From assembly GCA_036245525.1 (NCBI GenBank), contig BTPG01000006.1, positions 92,494,950 through 92,558,949 on the forward strand: DNA of 64,000 nucleotides. Direction: 5' to 3'. Under the pieces are notes generated by a model. That model made no database searches. It saw only the letters and a list, made by a program, of their open reading frames with translations, and was not told the DNA's origin. Source of the stretch: Semisulcospira habei (taxonomy: Eukaryota; Mollusca; Gastropoda; Semisulcospiridae). Numbering within the stretch: position 1 is the stretch's first letter; each line of letters starts with the position of its first letter. Position numbers and translations under genes: made by a program. Below, piece after piece: positions 1-40,654 of this stretch.

Positions 1-189
1 ACTGCGGCTAAAAGCTTCAAATTTGTACACTGCCATATGCAAGCTACATTACAGTACTTACAGATAAGGATATAGACCAATGGCTTTAGTTCAAGGGTGG
101 TGCCAGAATAGCTTGGCGTGCTACTCTGGCACTACCCTCGAACTATTTTAGTCAAACTTATACTGGTGTATTCCGAATGATAAGGGTTA
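1..189. mobile_element. Family 2-related hairpin repeat (same subfamily as 40655)
   Basis: Matches 40655-40868 along most of its length, with a deletion in the right stem. It starts at or before the window edge and ends AAGGGTTAA. Confidence 0.7.
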
Positions 190-514
190 ATGATCTGTAT
201 TATTATGGTGGTCATGAAAAGCAAGCTTGGTTCCATTCTTTTACATCTAGCAGTACAGGTAGAGGACTGATTATGACAGATCAATGGTAATGCCCATGAT
301 AAGGCGCCAAGCTAATCTGGCACAACCCTTGAATTATCATGGTCGATCCATCTCCTGCTGTAGGGTGTCGGGGCTAAATGGGTTAACGTGAAACGGTTAG
401 AAAGTTTCCGTGGCTTGCGGGGCATCAAAACCCTTTCATCTGAGGTAGTACCAAAGGTGGTTAGTTATGAGCTAAATGATCCATAAAACTAAAGTGACTT
501 ATAGTTGAAGAGAG
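190..514. other. Intronic or 3'-flank DNA with MITE fragments
   Basis: Contains a half hairpin of family 2 (near 305-390, ending GGGGCTAAATGGGTTAA). No exon is recognised. This lies downstream of exon 11 in the synaptojanin direction, so it is presumably the next intron. Confidence 0.5.
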
Positions 515-806
515 AATTCATAACCCATTTAACCTCACAGCCTCATTTCCCAAATTTTGGAAGTGTCACCTAACGACCATGTATATCTGCAAGAGATCGA
601 TGGATCATGATAATTCAAAGGTAGTGTCAGATTAGCTTGGTGCCATCAGGCGCCTAGCTTATCTGGCATTACCCTTGAATTATCATAGTCAATTCAACCC
701 CGGCTGTACTGTGCCGTCTGCCATGAGATGGCCTTAGTTGCCTACCCAGCGTTAAACCCAAATAACTAACTCAGTCACTTACTGCGCTGGGGCTAAATGG
801 GTTAAA
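515..806. mobile_element. Family 2-like palindromic MITE with inserted SINE tail
   Basis: TTAACCTCACAGCCTCATTT ... GGGGCTAAATGGGTTAA, with hairpin arms near 605-700. It is interrupted at about 721-770 by a short retroposon tail (GAGATGGCCTTAG ... GCGTTAAACCC). Confidence 0.7.
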
Positions 807-859
807 CGTGCAACATTCAGATCAGCTGTTGTCAGGATATTTGCGTTAGTCTGTGATTT

Positions 860-1190
860 TGAAACTTACAGCTTAGGAGCCGTAAGTTCCAAACTCACAA
901 ACCAACACACACTTGATCAAGTGAAGACCTCTACCATTCGTGGGTGTACTCCCTACACAGTCCCACTCGAGGAGTACGCCACAAGTACACATTTGTGGGT
1001 TATTCCACATACAGATCTTCTCCACATACCCCAGTAGCAAAACAACTTCAGGCCCATGACGGCCCACAGCCGAGCACTGGCCCACTGCGGCCGTCATGGA
1101 CCTGAGGACCTTGGCTTATTGGTTACAGACCCACTCGATGCTTCGCATCTCACTTGAATAGAAGTGGTTTTATCTGGGTATTACCAACAC
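860..1190. repeat. Hairpin repeat, family 3 (GTGGGTGTACTCC), composite
   Basis: GTGGGTGTACTCCCTACACA and the downstream GAGTACGCCACAAGTACAC match 12305-12430 and 14146-14362. The copy is expanded by an inner palindrome (GGCCCATGACGGCC ... GGCCGTCATGGACC). Confidence 0.6.
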
Positions 1191-1237
1191 AAACAGTAAA
1201 GGACGCCTAGGCTGTGCAGATGAAAAGATCGACTGAC

Positions 1238-32023
<30,786 letters not shown>

Positions 32024-32389
32024 TTTTTTCTGTACTGGCTTGCCGCAGTAGACAAATGCGGAAATGGGTGACTTTTCCAAGAATGTTCAAGAGTTGCCTC
32101 CCACTTCCTGCCGCTTACGACTCAGCCAGTTCCCATCACTTTATTTGTGCAAGAAGGTATTTGGGCAAACTGTGCATGTTGAAGCCGGAATAAAACGGCC
32201 TTTCATTTCCCTAAATCTTGCCATTTATGACCTGGCGTGACCTGGTCTTGAGGGGCACCTGTGCCATGGTGACAAGTCGCCTCAGGAACGTATCCACCAT
32301 AGCTCATTGGTAACTTTTTGTGCAAGGTACAGCAAGTACGCACCCCATAATCGTTAGACTTTCTCAGTCTCTCTGTGTGTCATTGTGCC

Positions 32390-32458
<69 letters not shown>

Positions 32459-33375
32459 TGCGTGCGTGTGTGTGTGTGTGTGTACACAAAACCCCTGAAA
32501 TGGGTAACTTTCTTTACCATCCTTATGGAAAATGGGTGTGTGTAAAATTCTGGGTGACCAAGTCAGGCACCCATTTTTTTCTAAGGATTGTTTCTGCATT
32601 ATCTTTCATTCAAAAGTCAGAAAAAAAATATCAAAATAGGATGTCCCCATTTGACGAACTTTACTTCATGTTGTGTTTCTGCGACGCACTTGGCCTGTGT
32701 TTCCACACGGAAGCGAGTGTCTAGAGATGATCGCTGGTTGGTCAGCTGAGCATTGACACTGATGAACTGCAGTTGTTTCCCTTTCCCCTTGTAGCGTCTT
32801 TCGTCCCCGCCGGCCATTTTTTCCATTTGCGGAGATACAGATTTATGCAATATTTCTTAGTTAAGAGCACGCCCAAATGTACTTGTTCAGTGCAGTTATT
32901 TAACTGAGAGATGCTCCCAATCCGATACAATTGCAGTCAGCCAATACTGACCCGTTTGGCCCAAAAAACTGAGGCGTCTGCTACCGCCCCTGGTCAGTTG
33001 GCGTTTTCTGCTCAGTCTTGTAGTAAAGGATAATAGAACCCCACGATTTTAACAAAAGATTTCTTTTTCAATGAAAGGAATTCGTTCAATAACACCATTT
33101 TAAGGTCAATCTGTCACGCGATTTTGTTGCTTTTTTTCTGACATGTGTGATTGTGATCGAAAAGTAACTTGACACATGCATGCACTATGACTTTTTAAAA
33201 AATGGCGCCAGATATCAATCCTCGTACGCAAAACTGCCTCGTGATTCGAAGAACAAACTTCCACGAACAGGTTTTTCGGATTGTGCAACTGAAGTGTCGC
33301 TTTTTACTGTCTTACCAGTTATTATTCATAAGGGGCTGGGGGTACTGCAGTAATTATGTATATATCTGATTCAAA
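32024..33375. other. Intergenic interval between divergent genes; possible promoter DNA
   Basis: Separates the synaptojanin start (minus) from the first candidate exon of the recombinase-like gene (plus). It contains a (GT)n/(GTGC)n tract at 32391-32482 and otherwise plain AT-rich sequence. I recognise no coding exon or convincing core promoter motif. Short frames over the GT tract are repeat artefacts. Confidence 0.4.
32391..32482. repeat. (GT)n/(GTGC)n microsatellite
   Basis: GT repeats pass into GTGC repeats and back. It lies about 370 bp upstream of the synaptojanin start. Confidence 0.96.
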
Positions 33376-33654
33376 ATGTCAATGGTTTACATGGTTGTAT
33401 TTGACATGTTTGCAGCAACACCGTTTTGGTCACACTCAGCACTTTCTGCACACACCCAGCGCTGGATGGCAGCAGGATGTCCAAACCCATCGGGATCTAT
33501 GGAAGTGGACAAGCACATCCCTTCCTGGCACATGACCAAGGCCCATGGCAAAATTAGTCAGCTGCAGCATCATAGCCCCACAGCCTCTGCCACAGAGGGT
33601 GCGTCTGGTAGGAGGGTGTATAGATGGCAGCGGAATGCCCCCAATTACAAACTG
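33376..33654 (+). CDS. Candidate first exon of the recombinase-like gene
   Basis: 93 codons from ATG to a consensus donor (ACTG/GTAAGT). The next pyrimidine-rich acceptor (34270-34283, TTTCTCCAG) continues in the same phase with LANGAWDGPETES. It encodes a His/Ser-rich segment ending RRVYRWQRNAPNYKL. I recognise no domain. The splice model fits, but coding status is unproven, and the intron would contain the family 2 MITE and a minisatellite fragment. Confidence 0.4.
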
Positions 33655-33662
33655 GTAAGTGA

Positions 33663-34110
33663 TTCTATGATCATCTTCATTTTATTGGCTCGCGTGCGAA
33701 GCAAAAGTGAGTTTATGTTCTGGGCCACTGGTCGTCCGTCCGTCGTCCATGGTAAACTTTAACTCATTCTACTCCAACACCAAAATCCTTAAATTTTGCC
33801 CCTGTCCTCTCAAGACTGCATTGCAGTGCAGGACACATATCGACCATGATAGTTCAAGGGTGATGCCAGAATAGCTTGGCGCCTACGGGCGCCAAGCTAT
33901 TCTGGCATCACCCTTGAACTATCATGGTCGATCATTATCCTGCTGTGGTGTGTCTGGGGTAAAATGAGTTAACGGTGGCATTTTCTCGGAGACTATTCAA
34001 GCCACATTCTTCAAGTTTGGCCCAAGGATACTTTGTGGCAAGACCTTTTTAAACATACCAATTTGAGTGACCTCTCTCAAAGGGTCACGCGGGGTTGACA
34101 GATGTGTGAA
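33663..34110 (-). repeat. Dispersed GTGACC-type repeat fragment interrupted by a MITE
   Basis: GCGAAGCAAAAGTGAG and GGTAAACTTTAA, then after the MITE ATTTTCTCGGAGACTATTC and AAACATACCAATTTGAGTGA, are the reverse complement of 44540-44770. A related segment is at 1880-2350. Confidence 0.78.
33759..33972. mobile_element. TTAA-flanked palindromic MITE, family 2, with identified empty site
   Basis: TTAACTCATTCTACTCCAAC ... GTCTGGGGTAAAATGAGTTAA, with a central ~85-bp hairpin (TGATAGTTCAAGGGTGATGC ... GCATCACCCTTGAACTATCA). The surrounding repeat exists without the insertion at 44630-44665, with one TTAA at 44652-44655, which proves the boundaries and a TTAA target duplication. Confidence 0.93.
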
Positions 34111-34283
34111 AACTGCTTACATTTTCAGAAAACGTGGATTTTGCTGCTGCAGAAGCCAGCCCTCATCACCGAGGTCACACATATACATGGGATTACTCTT
34201 TTTATTCTTGTGCAAGGCCCTTTAAACCAAAATTGGGCTGTTTCTGTCCTAATGCAGCTTTTTTTTTTTTTTTCTTTCTCCAG

Positions 34284-36700
34284 TTGGCAAATGGAGCCTG
34301 GGATGGACCTGAGACTGAGAGTGCAAGCACATCGCAATACAAGGACAGTGATGATGAGGAGTTTGTTCCTGGCTCGAGCTCACCGGATTCAGACGGTGTG
34401 TCGGCATCAATCGCTGGGATCTCTGAAACAGACAGTATTGTATTGACTATGTTAGATTTCATCAACGTGGCAGGTTCAGGGTGGGCAGGTGTCAGTGAAG
34501 CTAGTACCAGCAAGGTGCAGTGTGCGTTAGGGGGTGAATTAGGGTATGGCAATGAGAATGTGGATAGGCAGAAGGAACATGATGTTGGGGGTGGGGAAAG
34601 AGCACTTGCAGAAGAAACAGGTGTGCACGTGTCGCAGAGACGGAAAGGAAAGTACAAATGGGACAAGAAACATGCATGCAATGAGCACGCACTTACATGA
34701 TGTCCATGCAGATGAGGCAGACGTTGCTAAAATTTTGTTGATAAAAAAAGGGACAAAGCAGAGACGTCAGGCATGGATCAGACTACAAGATGAGGGTGAT
34801 TACATGCATAACGTTGCTGTTCTTGAAAACAAATCAGGATGTTTTATTCCTAAGTATCGCACCAAAACTAGTAAGGTAGACGACCTTCTCGCCTGTAGCC
34901 ATTGCAAAGGGCTCTATCAAAAAAAGCTGATCTCTGTACACTCAAAACGTTGCTGTCAGAAACCAGGAGGGTTTCAGATCGCTAAGAGAGGTGAGGCGGC
35001 ACGCTGTGGTTAGCTAATGCTTCCAATACCCTTAGACGTTGAATTTTCCTTCTATCATAAGGTATTAGCCAGGCAGAGAGATGATGAGATAAGCCGTCTC
35101 ATCAGAACTGACGCCTTGCTTCTGGAGTATGGAAAGAGATTATTTGACCACAGGGACATTGAAGAACACACGGCTGGACAAATCAGCTCCAGGATGCGGG
35201 AGTTAGGGAGACTATTAAAGATTATCAGAGTGAGGTCAGAAATGAAAATCGCAAGTTTAAATGCTGTGATCAATTCAGCTAGCTTTGATCATGTTGTACT
35301 GGCTGTAAAAGAGCTAGCAGATTTTGATGAGGACACACAACAGTTCCGAAAAGGCAATCTCGCAATGCGCATAGGCCATGCTTTGAAAAAATGTTCACAG
35401 ATCAAATAGTCACAGGTATCCAAACAGCTTGGGCAGGGTTCAGATGACAGGTGGCGACAGGAGCTCTCTGAGGCGCAGCGTTTGACTCTGTCTTCAACGG
35501 GGAATGGTATGATTGTGTGTCCGCTACAGCAGCCCAGTCAGTCGGGAAAATGACCATGCTGATCCCATCATGTGAAGATGTGACGAAGGTCCAACAGCTT
35601 CTTGAGACAAGGATGGTTTCGGAAGATTATCCGACAGTGGTTAAAGCAACTCTTTGCGCTGTCTCACTTTTCAACCGAAAACGAGGGGGAGAAGTTCAGA
35701 GAATGAAGGTGTCAGACTTTCAGAATGCTAAGATTGGATCGATCACCAATCAATATATCTTGAAAGGTCTCACTGAGGTTGAGAAGAAAATGGTGAATCA
35801 TTTTCAGCAAGTGGAAATCAGAGGCAAGTTTAATAGGAGTGTTCCCGTTTTGCTGACGAAGAAGATGATGACATCTGTGGACAGAATCCTTCAAATGAGG
35901 CAATCAGTGCCAGCTCTCGCTGGTTCCCAGTACATCTTTGCCACACCTTCTGGTCAGAGGTCTTACAGAGGCCATGATGTTCTGAAGGCCCATGCGCTAG
36001 AAGCACGGGTGTCATACCCAGCCATGTTCCCATTTACTCAGTTACGGAAGCAGGTTGCAACTTTGGCTCAGTCAATGGCCATCTCGGAGTTAGACCAGGA
36101 TCAGCTGGCAGACTTCCTTGGTCATGATATTCGGATATATCGCCATATCTACCGCCAACCTCAAGACGTCCTTCAAATGGCAAAAGTGGCAAAGATTCTT
36201 CTGTCAGTTAACAATGGGATGACAGATTTTGAGAGTTGCATTAGAGCTGAGCTGGGCGATGATGAAGAGATTGACTTTGACAATGAAGACACATCAGAAA
36301 CTGGCAGAGAGGTCTCGGGGGAAACAGCACATGTGAATGAAGCAAGTAGCAAGTCAACAACACAGGAATCAATGAGCATGACAGAGAAAAGACGTCCAGA
36401 GCCTGATGACAATCTAGATAGTTTTGATGATGACAATACTGCGTCAGCTCCTGTTCGAAAGAAAGCTAGATTTACAAGAAAACCATGGGGGGAAGCTGAA
36501 GAGAAAGCTGTTCAAACTCGTTTCAAGACACACCTCGTCCTGAACAAACTTCCTGGAAAGGCCGAGATACAGCAGGCATTGCAGAAGAGCCCACACTTAG
36601 ACATAGGTGCTGGACAAACATTAAGGATTATGTCCGCAACAGACTGAAAAAGTTACAAAAGTTACAAAAGAAACGAATTGAGATTTCCCGCCACTCGCGG
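34284..36700 (+). pseudogene. Tyrosine-recombinase-fold protein with zinc-finger N-part and SANT-like tail, decayed
   Basis: The acidic N-part (SDDEEFVPGSSSPDSDG) is followed by KYKWDKKHAC, where a zinc-finger frame shifts near 34680 to STHLHDVHADEADVAKIL. Then come LLACSHCKGLYQKKLISVHS and CC (Cys/His finger) and a helical region with SFYHKVLARQRDDEISRLI. A TAG at 35011 and another at 35407 break the frame, which shifts again near 35520. The C-part has LFNRKRGGEVQRM (putative first catalytic Arg), FTQLRKQVATLAQ (HxxR position, His replaced by Thr) and LADFLGHDIRIYRHIYRQ (His and Tyr). The tail RKPWGEAEEKAV ... LPGKAEI, then RCWTNIKDYVRNRL after a frameshift near 36595, resembles a SANT/Myb module. 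It is most like Crypton-type transposon-derived recombinases, by inference. Sequencing error could explain some breaks but not all. Confidence 0.62.
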
Positions 36701-36709
36701 CATTTTCGT

Positions 36710-38412
36710 TTTCATACAGATTTATTACAAGAGTGTTATTATTGGGGTGGTTTCAGCATGTATAGCCTGCTTTTTTATCTGATGGACACCTGGATCATTT
36801 TGTGTACTGTATAACCTTTGAATTTGCAAAACGAAACAGCTGGCTGGGGACAAAAGGCAAAAATAAGATAAGAAAACCATTGACAACGTAAAGATTTATT
36901 ACATGAGTGTTATTATGGGGGTTGGTCTGCCTAGATCATTTTGTATACTGCATAACATTTAAAACTCTGCAAACGGAAGAATGGTTGGGGACGAAAGACA
37001 ATAATAAGGGGTAAGAAAACCATTGACAACATAAAGATTTATTACAAGAGTGTTATTATGGGGTTGGTCTGCCTGGATCATTTTGTATACTGCATAACAT
37101 TTAAAACTCTGCAAACGGAAGAATGGTTGTGGATGAAAGACAATAATAAAGGGTAAGAAAACCATTGTCAACATAAAGATTTATTACAAGAGTGCTACTG
37201 TGGGGGCTGGTCTGCCTGGATCATTTTGTATACTGCATAACATTTAAAACTCTGCAAACGGAAGAATGGTTGGGGATGAAAGACAATAATAAGGGGTAAG
37301 AAAACCATTGTCAACATAAAGATTTATTACAAGAGTGCTACTGTTGGGGCTGGTCTGCCTGGATCATTTTGTATACTGCATAACATTTAAAACTCTGCAA
37401 ACGGAAGAATGGTTGTGGATGAAAGACAATAATAAAGGGTAAGAAAACCATTGTCAACATAAAGATTTATTACAAGAGTGCTACTGTGGGGGCTGGTCTG
37501 CCTGGATCATTTTGTATACTGCATAACATTTAAAACTCTGCAAACGGAAGAATGGTTGGGGATGAAAGACAATAATAAGGGGTAAGAAAACCATTGTCAA
37601 CATAAAGATTTATTACAAGAGTGCTACTGTTGGGGCTGGTCTGCCTGGATCATTTTGTCCCCACCCGGGTCTGCCCTGGGGGACTTGGGTGGGGTTAGGT
37701 ATTTTTTAGTTCCCAGGGTCACCCTGGTCAGCCCCACAGGGTGGGTTTTTCTCTCTATTCTGGGGCATGTGTTTCTGTCTACCCTTTGTCCATTCACCTG
37801 TATTTGCCTTTTTAAAATTCTCCCTACTGTCTGCACTGCCTGTAGCTCTTGATATTGGATGTGTGTTGCTAAATGGTCTTAGCTTTATTTAGGCCCCATG
37901 TGTTAGGTTTATTTAATGTATTTGACCGGCTGGCGACATACATTCAATGTTCTGTTTATTTTTTTTTTCACAAGCAGTGCAGGCACGTCCTGAGAAAGCC
38001 TTGTTGCTGTCGGGACGTTAAGCAATGTACAATCAATCATGGATCATTTTGTATACTGCATAACATTTAAAACTCTGCAAACGGAAGAATGGTTGGGGAC
38101 GAAAGACAATAATAAGGGGTAAGAAAACCATTGTCAACATAAAGATTTATTACAAGAGTGCTACTGTGGGGGCTGGTCTGCCTGGATCATTTTGTATATA
38201 CTGCATAACATTTAAAACTCTGCAAACGGAAGAATGGTTGGGGACGAAAGACAATAATAAGGGGTAAGAAAACCATTGTCAACATAAAGATTTATTACAA
38301 GAGCATTATTATTCGGTTGTTTTCAGCATGTATAGCTCTGTTTTTATCTGATGTACACCTGGATCATTTTGCATACTGTGTAACATTAACCTTACTCTGC
38401 AACTAAACAGTG
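36710..38412. repeat. 143-bp tandem array (~8 units), interrupted by a SINE
   Basis: GAAAACCATTG marks unit starts at 36872, 37015, 37157, 37300, 37443, 37586, 38123 and 38268. Units contain TTTATTACAAGAGTG, GGTCTGCCTGGATCATTTTG and CTCTGCAAACGGAAGAATGG. Alternate units share variants (TGTGGGGG with GTTGGGG; TGTTGGGG with GTTGTGG), giving a ~286-bp higher-order period. Another partial unit is at 39085-39205. The first and last units are the most diverged. Confidence 0.93.
37659..38039 (+). mobile_element. SINE-like retroposon inserted in the tandem array
   Basis: A 381-bp element from CCCCACCCGGGTCTGCCC to GTTAAGCAATGTACAATC, flanked by TGGATCATTTTG at 37647-37658 and 38040-38051, a 12-bp target duplication from the array unit. 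It contains a T-rich tract at 37963-37972. I see no clear tRNA A/B box. Confidence 0.88.
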
Positions 38413-39073
38413 GCCCCCACCCAGGTCTGCCCTGGGGGACTTGGGTGGGGTTAACTTCTTTTTAGTTCCTAGGGTCACCCTGGTCAGCCCCACAGGGTGG
38501 GTTTTCCTCTCAATTCTGGGGCATGTGTTTCTGTCGACCCTTGGTCCATTAACTTGTATTTTTCTTTTTTAAGCTCTCCCTACTGTCTGCGCTGCCTGTA
38601 TCTCTTGAAAAGAAGTGCCCAACGGAGAAATAAACACGCTTAGAAAAGATGGTTACAACACAATTTATTAATATTTTGGGTAAATCCGCTTTGTCAAAGC
38701 TGACAAACAAACAGAGAGATCAGTCGCTACTTATCTTCATTCGCAGAAGGAATGTGGCACATTCCTTCTGCGAATGAAGATAAGTAGCGACTGATCTCTC
38801 TGTTTGTTTGTCGGCTTGTAACCGTCTTTTCTAAGCGTGTTTATTTCTCCGTTGGGTACTTCTTTGCATTTTTTACACGATTGGCAGTCACCTTTTTGGT
38901 CTGAATAATGTTTTTTGTATCTCTCTTGATTTTGGATGTGTGTTGCTAAATGGTCTTAGGTTTATTTAGCGTATTAGACCGGCTGGCAACATACATTCAA
39001 TATTCTGTTCATTTTTTTTTTTTTTTTCACAAGCAGTGCTGGCACATCCCGAAAAAGTCGGGATGTTCAGCAA
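38413..39073 (+). mobile_element. Second SINE-like copy, split by a foldback element
   Basis: 38413-38608 and 38930-39073 together match the 37659 copy. It has extra T residues (39009-39025) and a shortened GACGTTAAG tail. The insert between them is the foldback element. Confidence 0.85.
38609..38915. mobile_element. Foldback (giant hairpin) element in a SINE
   Basis: AAAGAAGTGCCCAACGGAGA ... and its complement TCTCCGTTGGGTACTTCTTT form arms of more than 100 bp meeting near 38757 (GAATGTGGCACATTC). The left arm has a ~40-bp extra segment (38650-38690) and a ~50-bp unpaired tail follows on the right. It is flanked by TGTATCTCTTGA (38597-38608) and TGTATCTCTCTTGA (38916-38929), a target duplication in the host SINE. 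Confidence 0.87.
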
Positions 39074-39296
39074 TGTACAACCAATCGGGATGGAAAGACA
39101 ATAATAAGATAAGAAAACCATTGTCAACCTAAAGATTTATTACAAGAGTGTTATTATTTCAGTGTGTATAGCTTGCTTTTATCTGATGTATGCCTGGATC
39201 ATTTTGGAAATGTCTCTAACTTTTTTGTTACTATAAAGTACACTTTGCCTGCTGTGCATTGTTTCAAGAGTCGCAGGAAGCGTAAACCTTATCTGA

Positions 39297-40066
39297 GTTG
39301 GTATACCTCGCCCTCTACCTAGGTTAAACGCACGAGCGACGTCATTGTTGCTATTTTCGCACCAGACTGGTCGCTTGGACCGGTCATGTGCACCAGAACT
39401 GCGCGTGCAGGTTGGCTTCTGCACTTGTAGTGTGGTCTCGTATCTTCACGCGGAAGATTGTCATGGCAGTCGAAAAAAAGGTTCGTTTGCGGTTTTAACT
39501 TTTAGCCGCACCTTTTACCTCCCCTAACCCGCCGTGAGATGGCCTTAGTCGCCTGCTCGGCGTTAAACCCATATAACTAACTAATTTTACCTCCCCTAAC
39601 ACGCCAGTTTTGTGTTGAGATGACGGAGGCTTGCGTCATGCCCCACACCACCGAATCAAGTCCATTGTACATGCAGTGCACTCATTTCTCGAACTTCAAC
39701 TATGACGGTGCTTTCTGCCCCAAACAAGGCAGATGTCGCAAAATCACCTCCATTGATGATTAAAAAAGGCTATTTTTCAAATCTGCCAAATCGCGTAATG
39801 TTTCGTGGTGCTAGCATAAGGATGGATGCATTATTGCCGGATTGCAAATATGGAAAAGGGTTTATTCTTTATTCATGTTATTTTGCAGCAATCAAACGAC
39901 GGTCACGTGATTCTTTCTCTGAGGTTGCCCATTACAGGTGCAGAAAGCACACGCTCTAAACCGATCGGGTGCATCAGACCGGTCCGAGCGACCGGTCTGG
40001 TGCCAAAATAGCAACATTGGCACCACTGGTGCGTTTAACCTAGGCCACTGGACGAGGTATACCAAC
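39297..40066. mobile_element. Non-autonomous element with ~85-bp terminal inverted repeats
   Basis: The left end GTTGGTATACCTCG ... CCTAGGTTAAACGCAC ... GTTGCTATTTTCGCACCAGA is inverted at the right end (TCTGGTGCCAAAATAGCAAC ... GTGCGTTTAACCTAGG ... CGAGGTATACCAAC). The 600-bp interior has no recognisable transposase. The superfamily is undetermined, and the exact target duplication is unclear because the similarity extends to the edge. Confidence 0.8.
39529..39584 (+). mobile_element. 56-bp mini-retroposon with 16-bp target duplication
   Basis: CCGCCGTGAGATGGCCTTAG ... GGCGTTAAACCC ... ACTAACTAA, bracketed by TTTTACCTCCCCTAAC at 39513-39528 and 39585-39600. The same tail occurs at 721-770 (plus) and 13258-13306 (minus). 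It is a severely 5'-truncated SINE of the molluscan GGCGTTAAAC-tail kind. Confidence 0.87.
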
Positions 40067-40368
40067 TTGGCTAAACTTTATTGTCGCACTTGCTAGAACT
40101 CAGTATTATATTTCTCTCTTCATTTTATCAATAGAGGCACATAAGTCGCGGAAACCCTTTACATGCCGAAGGCAAGAACTAGTTTTCCTCATCACAAAGT
40201 TGCCAGAAAAAGGTTTGACTGCTCTTGATTGTTTGATTTGAAGTGTTTACAAACAGTTACTGTGTTTTTAAATGCATGCACCTTTGATGTGATTAATAAA
40301 GGCTGAAGTTTCAAATGATTTCTTATGTTGTCAGTTAATTAATTAATGTCAGTGTTCTGTTCTGTCAT

Positions 40369-40583
40369 TTTAACTCATTCTACCCCAAGACCGGAATCCC
40401 CAAATGTTGAAGTCGTCTTCTGAAGACTGTGTTGCAGTGCAGGACACAGATCCACCATGATAGTTCAAGGGTGATGTCAGAATAGCTTGGCGCCCATAGG
40501 CGCCAAGCTATTCTGGCATCACCCTTGAACTATCATGGTGGATCTTTATTTTGCTGTGGTGTGTCTGGGGTAGAATAAGTTAA
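40369..40583. mobile_element. TTAA-flanked palindromic MITE, family 2
   Basis: TTAACTCATTCTACCCCAAG ... CTGGGGTAGAATAAGTTAA, with a central hairpin of identical design. Confidence 0.88.
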
Positions 40584-40654
40584 GTGTTAGTTTCTTCGTC
40601 TGGGTCTTTTTCTGTCTTTCATATTTTTCCACACTTTTGGACCCGCATCATACT

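Noticed and set aside
32617..32930. Short minus frames upstream of the synaptojanin start as possible 5' exons
   Set aside because: The exon 1 start already matches the family N-terminus; no donor in phase was evident.
36710..38412. Regular repeats resembling a CRISPR array
   Set aside because: Units are 143 bp and contiguous with no unique spacers, in a eukaryotic context.
38609..38915. Considered as an assembly palindrome artefact
   Set aside because: The direct duplication of the host SINE sequence on both sides and the arm asymmetry favour a real insertion.
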